Shown here piece after piece: positions 16,978-28,300 of a stretch of 64,000 nt of DNA. The DNA lies in assembly GCA_001600355.1 (NCBI GenBank), contig BCJU01000001.1:5456013-5520012 (forward strand), read 5' to 3'. The notes beneath the pieces were generated by a model. It had not been told where the DNA came from, ran no database searches, and saw nothing but the letters and a program-made list of their open reading frames with translations. The DNA is from Meira nashicola (Eukaryota > Basidiomycota > Exobasidiomycetes > Exobasidiales > Brachybasidiaceae). Both the position numbers and the translations under genes were made by a program. Positions within the stretch are counted from its first letter, which is position 1, and each line of letters opens with the position of its first letter.

Positions 16978-19900
16978 TCATGCTACACAGCTTGCCAAAC
17001 GACGTAAAGCAGGAACGTTGATGTATGCTGGACAATAAGTTTCAATTCCTGTCACTAAACGTGGCAATGGACTTTCAAACGGACCTGCTTCATCCACTTC
17101 TGGCGGTAGCAACAAATGATCGTTTCGATCGTTCGGAACGACCCGTGCAGCAACAGCCTTTAGAATTTCTGGCGAAATTGGATTCTCATAATCTGCCACA
17201 TAATAATGACTGATGAGCTTTTGGATTTGCGTTGGAGTCAACATCCAGCAAACGTCATAAATGATATCGATATCGCTCAATGTTGCTTTTTTAAGTTGCA
17301 ATAATTTGGTCGCTTGCATTAAATGTTCACATTGTAACATGCCTTCGGGAATATCTTGTGATTTGCACCATTCATCAACACGCATGATATTATATTGAAT
17401 TTGCATAGCCCGTTTCCATGAACAGAAATTCCTTCTCATCAATAAATCGTTGAAAGCAGTCGTTCCGATCAATTTTAATAATTCAGTGATCACCTGCGTT
17501 GTAACAGATGGCTCGACGTAATAACTTTTGAGAGCTTTGGAAACTTTATTCAATATGCCCAAGATATCATCCATCGAATATGCTGGCGTTGCGGGAGCTT
17601 GATTCAATAATCGGTTGAACAAACGACCTCCCGTATCACTAATAACGAAACCGGGTAAAGATTGACTTTCGATCAATGCGGGAATGACCATTTTGTGTAG
17701 TCTTTTCTTGATCTCAGAAATTGTTGTATGGAACAAATTGTAACTTAATGATTCCAAGTCATGCTTGACAATTGTTACCAATCGCTCATATTCTGAGAAT
17801 ATCATTTCTCCTGCCGATCCGTCAACACCCGGTCCGATGCCTTGCAGCATATCACTTTCGGCAATACAAACAAAGCTAAAGATTTCGTGAACATTTGACA
17901 ACCAGAAGAAGCCAGGAACAATCACATCATCTCCTGTAAAGCTCATGATGTGTTGTTGAATCGTTTGCATAACATTGGCCAAGAAACGTTCACTTTCACG
18001 TACCATTCCATACTTCCAAAATTCATTTGTGCACAAAGAAATAAGATGGGCAGGGAAAAGAACTTCTTTCGGAGAAGGCGGGTTCGTGATACTCGGTGCG
18101 GGAATCTTGAGGAATCGGATCAAACCGTTGAGAACGTCTTCGTCTAATTGTTCTTCATTCTCTAGAATACGAATAACTTCTTCACTCTGTTCATTTTCAT
18201 CCCATTCTTCGCCGTATTCACCATTACCATTCCGAGTTAAACCCGGAATTTGATCAAATGCCGCAACACTGACGTGTCTATTGGCATTCGCTGCGCTTCT
18301 TTTCGCGGCGTACATCGCTTCTTCTTCTTCGGGATCTCGAGCGGGAGCATCGCTCATAACCCCGACTTCCGAGTGACGGCGTACTCTGCGCTTGGTTTGA
18401 GGCTGCATCTCTCGGCCTGTAGCCATGTTGAAGGTGGGAGGTTGAGCATTTTCGATTCTTTGACTGTTTTTAGTCAAAGTGTTCAGTGCATTTGCTCTGT
18501 TTAATTGTTCACGTAGACTATTGACCTCATTTCGTAAGGACGTCATTGCGGTAGAATCTTCTTCGGAGACATTCTTTGCGTTGTTCAAAGCTTGTTCCCG
18601 CGCTTCCAATTCTTCCGCTTGTTCCCGCAATTCCCTCTCAAGATCGCCGATCTTGGCTTCGTGTTCTCCAATTTTACGCAATGATTCTTGCACTTGAACG
18701 TCGACTAACCTCTTCGATTCGATCAAAGCCTCGAACTCGTGCTTCGGCACGCTCGGTTTTGCCAATTCTTCTTCCAATCCTCGGGATCTCTGATCGACCT
18801 CCTCATGTTTATCCTGCCATTGACGAACTTGTCCCTCCAATTGTCGAATTTTGTTAGCCAAATCTTTATTTTGCTTTGTACGTGCTTGGAGATTTTGTGT
18901 AAGTTCGACGACCTTGTTCTCCAATTTATAAGTGACCTCACGATAATGCGTTGCCGATTTGGCCTCTTGACGTTTAGCGATCAATTCACGCTTAGCCATC
19001 TTACGACGCCAACATGATTGCAAATGAATGACACCTTTGCGATCTTGTCGGACTTGGCGACGAACGAGGGCACCTCGCAGAAGACTTTGAAGGCGTGTGG
19101 CAGCAAAGGCCGTCTTGTCCGCGGCAAAAGTGGATCGAATTTTATAACCACGAGCATGACTTTGAATAGCAACGACAGCAGCGATGGCACGTTGATAACG
19201 TAAACGTGCCATCCAGCCACGAGCAGCGACTTGAATACTCAATGCAGCCTTGTTCTTGCGTAGATTCATTGCCAATTTTTGAGCGGCCACCATTCTCCAC
19301 CATGTCTGAACACGGATCGAATTGGAACGCATGGTACGGTATTTGCGGGAATAATGAACGGCACGGGCATTCTTTTGCATAATCGTCACCAATTCATTCA
19401 ATCGGCTCGTTCTTCGTTGTTCAAATTCGGCCAACATTCCTGCGCGGAAAAAGATTTTTGTGAGACCGATTTGATATTTGTCTTCCTCTTTAACCAATTC
19501 CGACAACAAATGGCTTGTCAATTCTCGACTAGACAAATTCCATCTGCTCGAATTTGTTAATAGGTAGTAGCGGCTACCAAAATCATCAAATGTCCATCTG
19601 GAAGGATATCCTGCACAACTGATCCTAATGGTTTCTAAAACACCGCATGCTCGTAATTGACCGAGCACATTTTGTGGTTCGACATCCCATGCTTTCTTAG
19701 CTTCGTTTGGTTTGATGCAACGAATATAGTGCACATTTGTTGAATCGATTGTGCTCATCAAAGCGACCAAGCTGGACTTGAATTGAGATCCTAATGTTGG
19801 TTTCTTCACCATGCCACCTCCACCCAATTTGCGCGGTGCTGGTTTCTTTTCTGCTGCTCCGTTGACTTCGGCAGTACCATTTGTTTGGGCAGACGGTGGA

Positions 19901-21855
19901 CCATCTTTGGCCTCTTGTGCAACACGTGTGGCAGTGTCAAGGATCTCCTTCAAGAACAAGTTGGAAGTATTATTCAATAAATTCAAATGTTCATCTGGCA
20001 CTGTATCGCGATTCTTCTCCAAAAAGCCTTCACTTTCATAAGTGACGTCCAAAGCATAATGGCAAACAGTGAAACTGCTTTGACCAAATCTGGGTCTCTT
20101 GAAGCTTTCCTTGAATTCTGGTTTGCGCTCGATTTGGGTGAACAACTTTTGTAAAAAGCTTGCATCAGATCCAGAAGGCAATCGAGACTCTTCATCAAGA
20201 AGCGACAAAATACCAAGTCTACCTTCGATCATATCGATTGTCGGTTGATTATCAGCGAAATCGATAAATGTCCATTTGATCTTCTCTTGCATGTATTCTT
20301 CTTGTTCCAATTTGAATACATGTTGGTTGAATTCGTTTTGCAAGCGTTCGTTAGCGTAGTTGATGCAGAATTGTTCATAAGAATTGACCTTAAAGCGTTC
20401 AAATCCGTAAATATCTAACACACCAATCATTCTGTTACGAGTATCAACGCTGCCCAACGCCAATTTTACGTTCATTTGCTCGACCAACCAGTCAAACAAA
20501 GAAGAGTAGATGTACTTTGTCACCGAATCACGAACGACAGTTGCTTGTGCTTGAGACAGATTCGAAACAATCTTTTCGCCTCGCATCTGTATTTGCTTCT
20601 TCACTGTCCATTTACGGAACTCGCCAGGGTTGATACCCAGCATATTCGTGGCAACGAACAAGTTTGTCTCTTCATCACTAATGCTCGCTTCATTTCGCAA
20701 TACTCCAATTTTGACATTTCCTAAATGCAAAAGAGCAGCTAAAAGACCAAAGATTTGCCATTGTCGCTCAATCTTTACACCAACAGTGCTCAGCGCCTTT
20801 TGTGTCGCCTTGAATTCTTCTGCATCATCAACACCAGCAATACGCTGATTTCCGCCTTGGTTCAAGTAAAAGAACTCTGAAGCATCCAATAAGCCGAGAT
20901 CTTTGCGTTCAGACGAAGGTGCACCCGCACAAAGCTGGTAGAAGATGTGGAAATTTCGTTCGCCTGTTTCTGCAGGTTGGAAGACGATACGCGAACGCTC
21001 TAATAGGTACGTACGAATTTGTGCTCCAACGATTTCATTTGTTTTATCGAAAAGAATCTCAATGTACTTTCCGAAACGTGAAGAGTTATCATTCCGTGTT
21101 GTTTTCGCGTTTCCGAATGCTTCCATGATAGGATTCGTTGCAAGAATTTGTTGTTCAGTTTCACTCATTCCGCTTGCATCTTTGCTAGCTCCGCTGCCGG
21201 CAGCAGCTTGATTGGCTGCTTTGCGACTTCCAGGGCGTGAAGGGTCTTCAACGGTAGCAAAGTATCGCATGATGAATTTGGCCGAAACAGTTTTACCGGC
21301 ACCACTTTCACCACTGACGACAATTGTTTGATCTTTTTCATCTCGAATCATACATCTGTATGCATCTTCTGCGATGGCAAAAAGATGCGGTTCCAACTCA
21401 CCCCGCATTCTTCCCGAATATGCTTGAATGATTTCAGGTGTGTATAGCTTGACGGCATCAAAAGGGTTTACTGCAATCAAGACGATACCTGAATAAGTGT
21501 AGATGATTCGTTGAGAATATCTGTTAAGGATCGCATGCAAAACAGCAGGTTCATTGAGATAACTGAGATTCGTCAAATCTTCCGTTGCTTCTAGAAGGGG
21601 AGGGTTTCGCAAAGGCGGCAGTGCATCTTCTCCAGAAATATTTCCTTTTTGTGTTTCAATAGCTTTCAGCGTTGTTTTCACTTCACGAGCCGCTCCTGTA
21701 TCATCCATTGTGAAGTGCAAAATGACTTCATTGTTATTCTGTTGTACCGGTTTGGCTAAAGTAGCGCTGACCCAGCCAGCTTCTTTGTCGGTGAACCATG
21801 CTCTTGTACCTGGCACATAAGCCGAAAGAGGATTTGCGCCTGTGATTGTCGACAT
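16978..21855 (-). CDS. MYO2: Class V myosin heavy chain
   Basis: 1625 residues in one uninterrupted exon. The N-terminal SH3-like region (about 10-65, AWFTDKEAGWVSATL) precedes the motor domain. The motor has a P-loop GESGAGKT (about 180-187), switch I NDNSSRFGKY (about 255-264), an actin-binding area with NVHYIRCIKPNE, and the SH1-helix area LRACGVLETIRIS. About six IQ motifs (812-955) bind calmodulin or light chains. A coiled coil follows (about 965-1120), then a linker. The cargo-binding globular tail with DIL domain spans about 1230-1600 (EIFSFVCIAESDML, NLFHTTISEIKKRL and WCKSQDIPEGMLQ). Fungal class V myosins carry secretory vesicles, vacuoles and mitochondria along actin cables. A Pro/Ala/Lys-rich insert sits in the loop 2 region (about 655-690). 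The symbol follows the yeast orthologue by family and is not a proven one-to-one match. Confidence 0.95.
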   Translation of the reverse strand: MSTITGANPLSAYVPGTRAWFTDKEAGWVSATLAKPVQQNNNEVILHFTMDDTGAAREVKTTLKAIETQKGNISGEDALPPLRNPPLLEATEDLTNLSYLNEPAVLHAILNRYSQRIIYTYSGIVLIAVNPFDAVKLYTPEIIQAYSGRMRGELEPHLFAIAEDAYRCMIRDEKDQTIVVSGESGAGKTVSAKFIMRYFATVEDPSRPGSRKAANQAAAGSGASKDASGMSETEQQILATNPIMEAFGNAKTTRNDNSSRFGKYIEILFDKTNEIVGAQIRTYLLERSRIVFQPAETGERNFHIFYQLCAGAPSSERKDLGLLDASEFFYLNQGGNQRIAGVDDAEEFKATQKALSTVGVKIERQWQIFGLLAALLHLGNVKIGVLRNEASISDEETNLFVATNMLGINPGEFRKWTVKKQIQMRGEKIVSNLSQAQATVVRDSVTKYIYSSLFDWLVEQMNVKLALGSVDTRNRMIGVLDIYGFERFKVNSYEQFCINYANERLQNEFNQHVFKLEQEEYMQEKIKWTFIDFADNQPTIDMIEGRLGILSLLDEESRLPSGSDASFLQKLFTQIERKPEFKESFKRPRFGQSSFTVCHYALDVTYESEGFLEKNRDTVPDEHLNLLNNTSNLFLKEILDTATRVAQEAKDGPPSAQTNGTAEVNGAAEKKPAPRKLGGGGMVKKPTLGSQFKSSLVALMSTIDSTNVHYIRCIKPNEAKKAWDVEPQNVLGQLRACGVLETIRISCAGYPSRWTFDDFGSRYYLLTNSSRWNLSSRELTSHLLSELVKEEDKYQIGLTKIFFRAGMLAEFEQRRTSRLNELVTIMQKNARAVHYSRKYRTMRSNSIRVQTWWRMVAAQKLAMNLRKNKAALSIQVAARGWMARLRYQRAIAAVVAIQSHARGYKIRSTFAADKTAFAATRLQSLLRGALVRRQVRQDRKGVIHLQSCWRRKMAKRELIAKRQEAKSATHYREVTYKLENKVVELTQNLQARTKQNKDLANKIRQLEGQVRQWQDKHEEVDQRSRGLEEELAKPSVPKHEFEALIESKRLVDVQVQESLRKIGEHEAKIGDLERELREQAEELEAREQALNNAKNVSEEDSTAMTSLRNEVNSLREQLNRANALNTLTKNSQRIENAQPPTFNMATGREMQPQTKRRVRRHSEVGVMSDAPARDPEEEEAMYAAKRSAANANRHVSVAAFDQIPGLTRNGNGEYGEEWDENEQSEEVIRILENEEQLDEDVLNGLIRFLKIPAPSITNPPSPKEVLFPAHLISLCTNEFWKYGMVRESERFLANVMQTIQQHIMSFTGDDVIVPGFFWLSNVHEIFSFVCIAESDMLQGIGPGVDGSAGEMIFSEYERLVTIVKHDLESLSYNLFHTTISEIKKRLHKMVIPALIESQSLPGFVISDTGGRLFNRLLNQAPATPAYSMDDILGILNKVSKALKSYYVEPSVTTQVITELLKLIGTTAFNDLLMRRNFCSWKRAMQIQYNIMRVDEWCKSQDIPEGMLQCEHLMQATKLLQLKKATLSDIDIIYDVCWMLTPTQIQKLISHYYVADYENPISPEILKAVAARVVPNDRNDHLLLPPEVDEAGPFESPLPRLVTGIETYCPAYINVPALRRLASCVA

Positions 21856-22598
21856 TGTTTTTGCACCTTTGACGACCAGCGCCTAGCTATAGCTTTCCTG
21901 CGTTTCCTTGAATGATGATGAAATGCTTGAACAACTCTTTTCGAAAAAATAGCTCAAAGTCCAGTGCCTTTCGCCTTCTTAACTCTCGTCTTCTTTAATT
22001 TTGTGACGGAATGATAAAGATGAAAATAAAAGAGTTTCAAAGAGGGAGAAAAAAGGATGAGATGAATAAGAAGATGAAGAACAAGGTGATGGTTATCAAA
22101 TCGAAACGCTGTCCATTCGGCGTGAATAACGTATGGCAAATTTGAACAAACACTAGCGGCCTTTCGGGCTAAACTGCACTCTAAAAATAAGAAGGAGACA
22201 TAAAGGGGACGTTTGTCGAGCGGAAGGCGCTAATAACAGAAATCAGGCGTACTGTGCGTGTTAATTTGTTGCTGGCCGCGCGTTACGTGTTTTATTCTAA
22301 GCCAGCAATGCCAAACGTGCCCTTTCCTGCCCAAAACTCGTTTTCAATCTCTTTGACAAGATTCCTAAAAATAAGACTCAATCAATACTCATGCATAGAC
22401 TTAGGCAGATTGTTTTAGCGTGTTTCTTGGAAGTTAAACAATTTCACGTGAATGAGATCGTTTGTGTTGCATTATTCCCAAGAAGAAAGGCGTGTTTTTA
22501 ACTCCGATTCGAAAAAGGTACATACGCATATAGCGTGGAGGATAACAACATATGACTCCCTTTCCGTCTGAATATCACCATTACAGCTCATCTCGAAA
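21856..22598. promoter_or_regulatory. Divergent promoter region, myosin V / mitochondrial carrier
   Basis: 743 bp between divergent start codons. Long purine/pyrimidine-biased stretches lie at 21990-22085. The rest is mixed sequence with no repeat or small gene that I can support. Confidence 0.4.
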
Positions 22599-23504
22599 AT
22601 GTCCAAATCCAAAGAAGAATGGCCTCCGCTATCTATCCCTTTTACAGATTTAATAGCTGGAAGTGTAGCAGGAGCAAGTCAAGTGATTGTTGGACAACCT
22701 TTGGATACAATCAAAACTCGCGCTCAAACATCTCCTCCTGGTATGTTTAAAGGTCCGATGGATATTCTTTTACAAACAATACGTAAAGAAGGCTTTTTTG
22801 CTTTGTATAAAGGAATGGCATCTCCTCTAATCGGAATAGCAGCACAAAATTCACTTTTATTCACCGCATTTCAAGTTTCAAAGCGTTTCGTTTCCGATTC
22901 TCCTACACTTTCTATTCAACAAACTGTAGCTGCAGGTGCAATTGCGGGAGCGGTGAACAGTATTATGGCTTCTCCGATCGAATTGCTCAAAATTCGAATG
23001 CAATCACAATATGGCGGTCAAGGTGATCGTAAATTAAGGCAAGTGGCGGCAGATCTTTGGCAATCACACGGCTTTCGTCATGGAGTAATGAGAGGATTTT
23101 GGGTTACAGTTGCTCGTGAAACGCCTGCTTATGCTGGATTTTATGGAGGTTTCACTTATTCAAAAGAACAATTTAGAGCAAAACTTTATCCGAATCTCAA
23201 ACCTGAACAAAATTTACCAATTTGGTGTTTAATGGCAAGTGGTTCAGTGGGTGGAATATGCAATTGGTTAGCATGTTATCCATTGGATGTTGTCAAATCA
23301 CGAGTACAGCTTACCTCTCACAAACTTGGACCTGGTTACATTTTCACAGAAATTGCAACAATCGTTCGTGAACAAGGATCAAAAGCACTCGTTCGCGGCT
23401 TATCCCCAACTCTTTTACGTTCTATTCCCGCCGCTGCTGCCACTTTCACTGCATATGAATTAACAAAAGAAGCATTAGAAGGTAAAAACGCAATCAAAGT
23501 ATAG
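22599..23504 (+). CDS. Mitochondrial carrier (SLC25 family), substrate unassigned
   Basis: 301 residues, the standard length, with three tandem repeats of about 100 residues. Each repeat carries the carrier signature at the end of its first helix: PLDTIKTR (about 36-43), PIELLKIR (about 127-134) and PLDVVKSR (about 229-236). The six helices place it in the inner mitochondrial membrane. The second-repeat sequence PIELLKIRMQ and the RETPAYAGFYGG segment resemble the amino-acid/acylcarnitine subgroup (carnitine-acylcarnitine, ornithine and Ymc1-type carriers). I cannot fix the substrate from the sequence alone. It is convergent with TYR1, only 78 bp apart. Confidence 0.9.
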   Translation: MSKSKEEWPPLSIPFTDLIAGSVAGASQVIVGQPLDTIKTRAQTSPPGMFKGPMDILLQTIRKEGFFALYKGMASPLIGIAAQNSLLFTAFQVSKRFVSDSPTLSIQQTVAAGAIAGAVNSIMASPIELLKIRMQSQYGGQGDRKLRQVAADLWQSHGFRHGVMRGFWVTVARETPAYAGFYGGFTYSKEQFRAKLYPNLKPEQNLPIWCLMASGSVGGICNWLACYPLDVVKSRVQLTSHKLGPGYIFTEIATIVREQGSKALVRGLSPTLLRSIPAAAATFTAYELTKEALEGKNAIKV

Positions 23505-23582
23505 AGTTTCATAAACACGGTAAAGCGGATTGTACTTTTATATTGTATACCACTAGAAATACATTCAAAGATTATTATTTTC

Positions 23583-25013
23583 TTAATTCGATTGCGATTG
23601 AGATAAAACCACTTTTAACATCTCTGCTCCCATTCGATTTGCTTCTTCAAAACGTGAAGCAAAAAACTCTCTTGTCTGCTCAAATCTCCATCTGTACAAA
23701 TCGAAATCGCCAAATTGAACAGCTTGAGCCCATCCTCGAGCGGCGATCACAAATTCGGTATCATCGCTTCGGAAATCATGATCATGAATTGCTGCACGAA
23801 CGGCAGCCCTTACTCGAGCGGGCGATCGGAACAGATATTCGCAAACACCGATCCATAATCGAAAAACTGGTGTAGCAGCAAGATCCAAATGAGCGTAAGG
23901 GTCAATTTGTAGCGTATACCAACAGTCAACGATTGCTAGTAAAGCAAGGTGTGAATTCGGAGGAGGCGCTTCTACTGCTTCACTCTCTACACCGTTACCG
24001 GTTGAAGCTCTCCTTGCTGCAATGTGAAATTGATCGAGCAGCTTATCGCTCATCAAGATTGGCTTTCTTTCCCTCCCTTTACCTTTTTCATCTCCTGTAG
24101 TTCTCGTTCTTGCACCTCCCGTTCCCTCTTCTTCATCTGCCCATCCAAATACTTCTCTTCTTGCCGTAAAGACTCTTTGCGTGAGGGCTTCTTCATTTTC
24201 ACCTACCATCAACTTGAAAAGAGCGGTAGCACTATCTGCATATTGTGAAACTTGTTTGCGGGCTGCTGGATTGAGCAGAGCTAGTCCTGCATAAACATGC
24301 CATTTTGCCGAGTAAATCCGCAGCATGATGTTAATCTTTACTGTCTCAATACCACCTGGATACAGTCCAGATTCCCATGGATACGCTTGAGAACACCTCC
24401 ATGCTGTGCCCATAGTCAAAAACGCCGCATGCGTAACAGCTTGTGTATTTGCTGTAACGACATCATGATCTTCATAATTTATAAACACGTAGCTAGACCC
24501 GAAGCATTGAAATATACGTTGGACGAATTCAAATTCCTCATCGGAAGCACGGTATTGAATCAATAATAATGGCTGCCCTACCGTATCAACCTTTGGTCCA
24601 TGCAGTGAATGACAAGATACGATACGAACATCCTCGGGTAGATGCTTGTCGAATGCAAGTTTTTCCGGCGCTTTGACTGAAGTTTGACCGGAAACGATGG
24701 CGCCCAATTTAGTCGATGGTCCATATTGTGCGACGACAGCGTCTATTAGAGCAGCTTCAACCGAGTAAATGATAAAATCACTTAAACGCGAGACGTGATG
24801 ACCATCTGGCATGATTGTTAAGCCGGAATCTTGAAATTCTTCTTGTAGTTTTTTGTATGTTTCCGGTCGATCACAAACGTTTATATGCTTCCATCCTGCT
24901 TTTGCAAATTTCGATGCATACAATCGACCCATATCACCCATTCCGATGATGCCGATCTGTATTTCATCCCTTTCATCGCTTCCTCCATCAACCTTTAATC
25001 GTTTTCTGTCCAT
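23583..25013 (-). CDS. TYR1: Prephenate dehydrogenase, NADP-dependent (TYR1)
   Basis: 476 residues, single exon. The N-terminal Rossmann fold has GIIGMGDMGRLYASKF (about 21-36). The middle holds the substrate-region signatures SGQTSVKAPE, SCHSLHGPKVDTVGQPLLL and NTQAVTHAAFLTMG. A long C-terminal helical dimerisation region follows. This is the monofunctional fungal enzyme that converts prephenate to 4-hydroxyphenylpyruvate in tyrosine synthesis. An acidic/Gly/Arg low-complexity insert at about 285-310 (around TGGARTRTTGDEKGKGRE) is longer than in yeast. The promoter is shared divergently with TEL1. Confidence 0.93.
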   Translation of the reverse strand: MDRKRLKVDGGSDERDEIQIGIIGMGDMGRLYASKFAKAGWKHINVCDRPETYKKLQEEFQDSGLTIMPDGHHVSRLSDFIIYSVEAALIDAVVAQYGPSTKLGAIVSGQTSVKAPEKLAFDKHLPEDVRIVSCHSLHGPKVDTVGQPLLLIQYRASDEEFEFVQRIFQCFGSSYVFINYEDHDVVTANTQAVTHAAFLTMGTAWRCSQAYPWESGLYPGGIETVKINIMLRIYSAKWHVYAGLALLNPAARKQVSQYADSATALFKLMVGENEEALTQRVFTARREVFGWADEEEGTGGARTRTTGDEKGKGRERKPILMSDKLLDQFHIAARRASTGNGVESEAVEAPPPNSHLALLAIVDCWYTLQIDPYAHLDLAATPVFRLWIGVCEYLFRSPARVRAAVRAAIHDHDFRSDDTEFVIAARGWAQAVQFGDFDLYRWRFEQTREFFASRFEEANRMGAEMLKVVLSQSQSN

Positions 25014-25306
25014 CTTTAAAATCTAGCACCTTGATGACTGTAAAGTTTATAATGCAGAATGCGAATTGATCTTTGCAGCATAGCCTTAACCTTTTCTTCG
25101 TTTTGCACACGCTAACTCGCACACTTTAAGTTAACCCTTTCCTATTTACGCGTTCGTGAGTGGAGAAAAGAGCAACACTTTTTTAGAAGAATTGCTGCAA
25201 AAGTTCGCGTGCAATCTTGCTGAGCTTTATGGACCTTTTCCATAATACCCACGTAGTTGCTTTCGCTTGCAGATTCTGGTGATGATAGCGGTGAGTATCA
25301 TTCGAA
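25014..25306. promoter_or_regulatory. Divergent promoter region, TYR1 / TEL1
   Basis: 293 bp between divergent starts. No clear TATA box. No gene is seen. Confidence 0.35.
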
Positions 25307-28300
25307 ATGCTGAATCTGCAAGATGCGGTCAGATTAATCAGCAGCGAGAGAGCAACAGAAAGGGCGTTGGGTATAGAACAATACAAGCAAATTTTTCAGA
25401 ATGATGAAACAGTTAAAAGATTTGCTGAAAGTGATGATGGAGAGAAAAAATGGCTCAGAACACTCCAAGCTCTATTCAATTGTGTGATCGCCGATAGATC
25501 AACATGCGTCAGAAAAGGTTCATGGCAAGCAGCGGCACCTGCTTCAAAGAAGCGTTTACAAGATAGCGCTGGAATGGTGTTGTGGATGATTGAGAGGTGC
25601 GGTACATATTTCGAGAAGCAAACAATCACGTCTGCTGTGAATCACCTCACTCAAATGATCGAATTTCGCGGCGAATTGGTGGAGATCGTTTCAGTATACT
25701 ATTTAAAAGCGTTGACAGTGCTCCTCAGTCATGCTCCGCATGTCAATCATTTGGAGCTTGACTTATGGAAATTATGCACAAACATATGCTTCAATGTCAT
25801 CTTACGTGATCATCTTAGCAATGAACCAGACTGGGAAGATGCAAAGTCTGTATCCTCAAAGACTCATGAAGCTGCATCTGACGCTACATCAAAATCTCGA
25901 CGTACCAGACCAGATGACCTGGAAGCGGCAAAGTGCTTGTATGCGCTCATCCGTGCAAATCATGCTCCGTTGGTGAGCAAGGAAAGGCATGGTGCAATGG
26001 TCTTGTTCCGCTATTCATGCATCTTGTTCGAATATCCTCAAGAATCTTCGTTGCACTTGCCTATTTTGAAGGGAATTGTGCATACACTTAACGTGCTTAG
26101 TGTTAATGATGTAGAAACCATGTTGCAATTCGGAGAATTTGCTTGGACATCACTTCTGAATCTTTGGGGATCTCGTAGTCAAGCGGTCAAAGAACAGGTC
26201 ATTCTTGCTTTTCGCACTTTGTTTCCAGTTATGCAGCAATGTGAAAAGATAGAATTCCTTGAGACCCTCTGTGAGGAAATCTTAGGGGAAGCAAACGATC
26301 GTTTGAGCATTCAGCCCATACCGTTAACATGCGTGGATCTTCGAAGCATATTGGAATCAGGACCGTTTCAGTATCATCATTTCCAAGCCTCAAATCGAAT
26401 TGACGAGACATCTCTCATCAGCTGGTCAACACTTGAATTAGGCGCAGATTTGATTCCGTTCCTCCACGATAAAGGATCTTATGAATCTAGTCAATCAGAT
26501 GTTCATCCTACCCCAAGTAAAAGGCGAAAGCTACGAGGCCGATCTGTTACAATTGAACGAGGACAAGTTCTCACTAAAGTACTAGAACCATTTAGGAATC
26601 AGAATCGCTCGAATTCGTCCAGATCAACGTGGCATACACAACTTCTTTTGTTTTTAGTCGCACGTTCGTTCGAACGATTGACAAAAGAAACACAAGAAGA
26701 GATTATACAAGCACTGGTTAAATCCCTAAGCGGAACGAATGTAGAAGTAATATCTTGGTCATTCGTTGCGCTTGCATCTGCTACTTCGTACAATGCTTTC
26801 AAACGATTTGACTCCAACGTCTTACAGATAGCGTCTCGACAACTTCTGCGTGGATCAGTTTGTCGAAGTGCGGCACACATTTTGCAGGCAATTATACGGA
26901 ACAGTTCGATTGACAAAGCAGAACTCTCTGCAACACTTTACAATCTCTTGCCCGAGATGGAATTGCAAAATGTTCAACAAACATGCGATGCTACGAGCGC
27001 ATTTATTTGCCAGACATTGACATTTTTGCGATCAAACGTAGCTTTGACTCACTCCTCTGTCCATGCAATGGCTTTTACTTGGTTTCGTCAAACATGGCGT
27101 GCGCCTCAGATATCGTCAACGCAACGACGTATGGACGCTCTCTTTTACGAGATGACAAGCGATGATGTGGTGAACCTCATCCTTGCAACGTCTGGTCATA
27201 CCGATTTTGTCTCCTCGACAGCATCGTTTTCGACAATCATTGCGTGTCCAACAACAACCTGGGCAAAAGCATACGATTACCGAAAAACCATTGAGACATA
27301 TGTCCTTCAGGGTAGAATTGAGACTATAAAGCAAGTACCCGAGAAACCGATTCTTCAACAAGAACATACAAAGGATACTGAACTTCGAGACCCAAGCCAG
27401 AACGAAGCCCGCGGTATACACCATTTGCACTTCATGATGAAAAAGATGGCAACAATGCTGGAAGAAGCCAAATCCGCATCCATTGCTCTTACCTATGAGC
27501 AATATCGCGATGCAGTAGAGCTGTCTTTATCCAATCTCAAATTGCAAGCGTTCTACCAAACCAGAGGAGTTAAGGCTGTTCAAGCCGTTACGAAACTTGC
27601 TTTTGCATTATTGACAGAATGCGTCAATCTTGTGAAATCGTCACAGTTGAACTCTTATCAGAAAGCAGCAATTGTTGAGTTGTTGAGCTGCAGTATTGCT
27701 ATGCCAAATACCAAAGAACGTCACCATACCATCCAGCCGCCTGGGCGGCAAGCTGGAGTGCACAGAACCAATATCTTGCCGAATAGCAACTCGACTCCAA
27801 AGGTGTCTGTCTTGGTCAAATTTTCAAGGCAACTATGGATCAGTGATGACGCTTTACCGGTTCTTTCAAGTGCACAAGATTTGCTGGCGAAGATGTGCAG
27901 TATAGATGACGATCACGATGGAGATCAAACCATGAATGACGACTTTTTTGAGGGGATCGCACAAGAAACTCGCCTTTCCGCTAATTCTTCCCAACATGCT
28001 TCGGATGAAACCAGGTTGTTGGCAATCGCTTGTATGAAGCTACTCTGCAATGCGTCCATGGCACGAACAGCAAAAGAGGACCTCCTGGAGAAGAGTCTGG
28101 AAGCGCTTTTGGACTGTGCCTCAACAGATCTTTACATTGAAAGCATAAAAGTGATGAATTCTTGTCTCACCGAGAGCAAAAACTTCTTAGATATGCAAAT
28201 GCAGGAAAGGCATATCGAAAGAATCGGGTCAGACGTACTCGCAAGCTATGCTTTTGACCGAAATATAGAAGGACAAACGGTCGTTATAGAATTTCTCCGT

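Noticed and set aside
20919..21211. Plus-strand open frames inside the myosin gene
   Set aside because: Antisense shadows of the motor-domain coding sequence.
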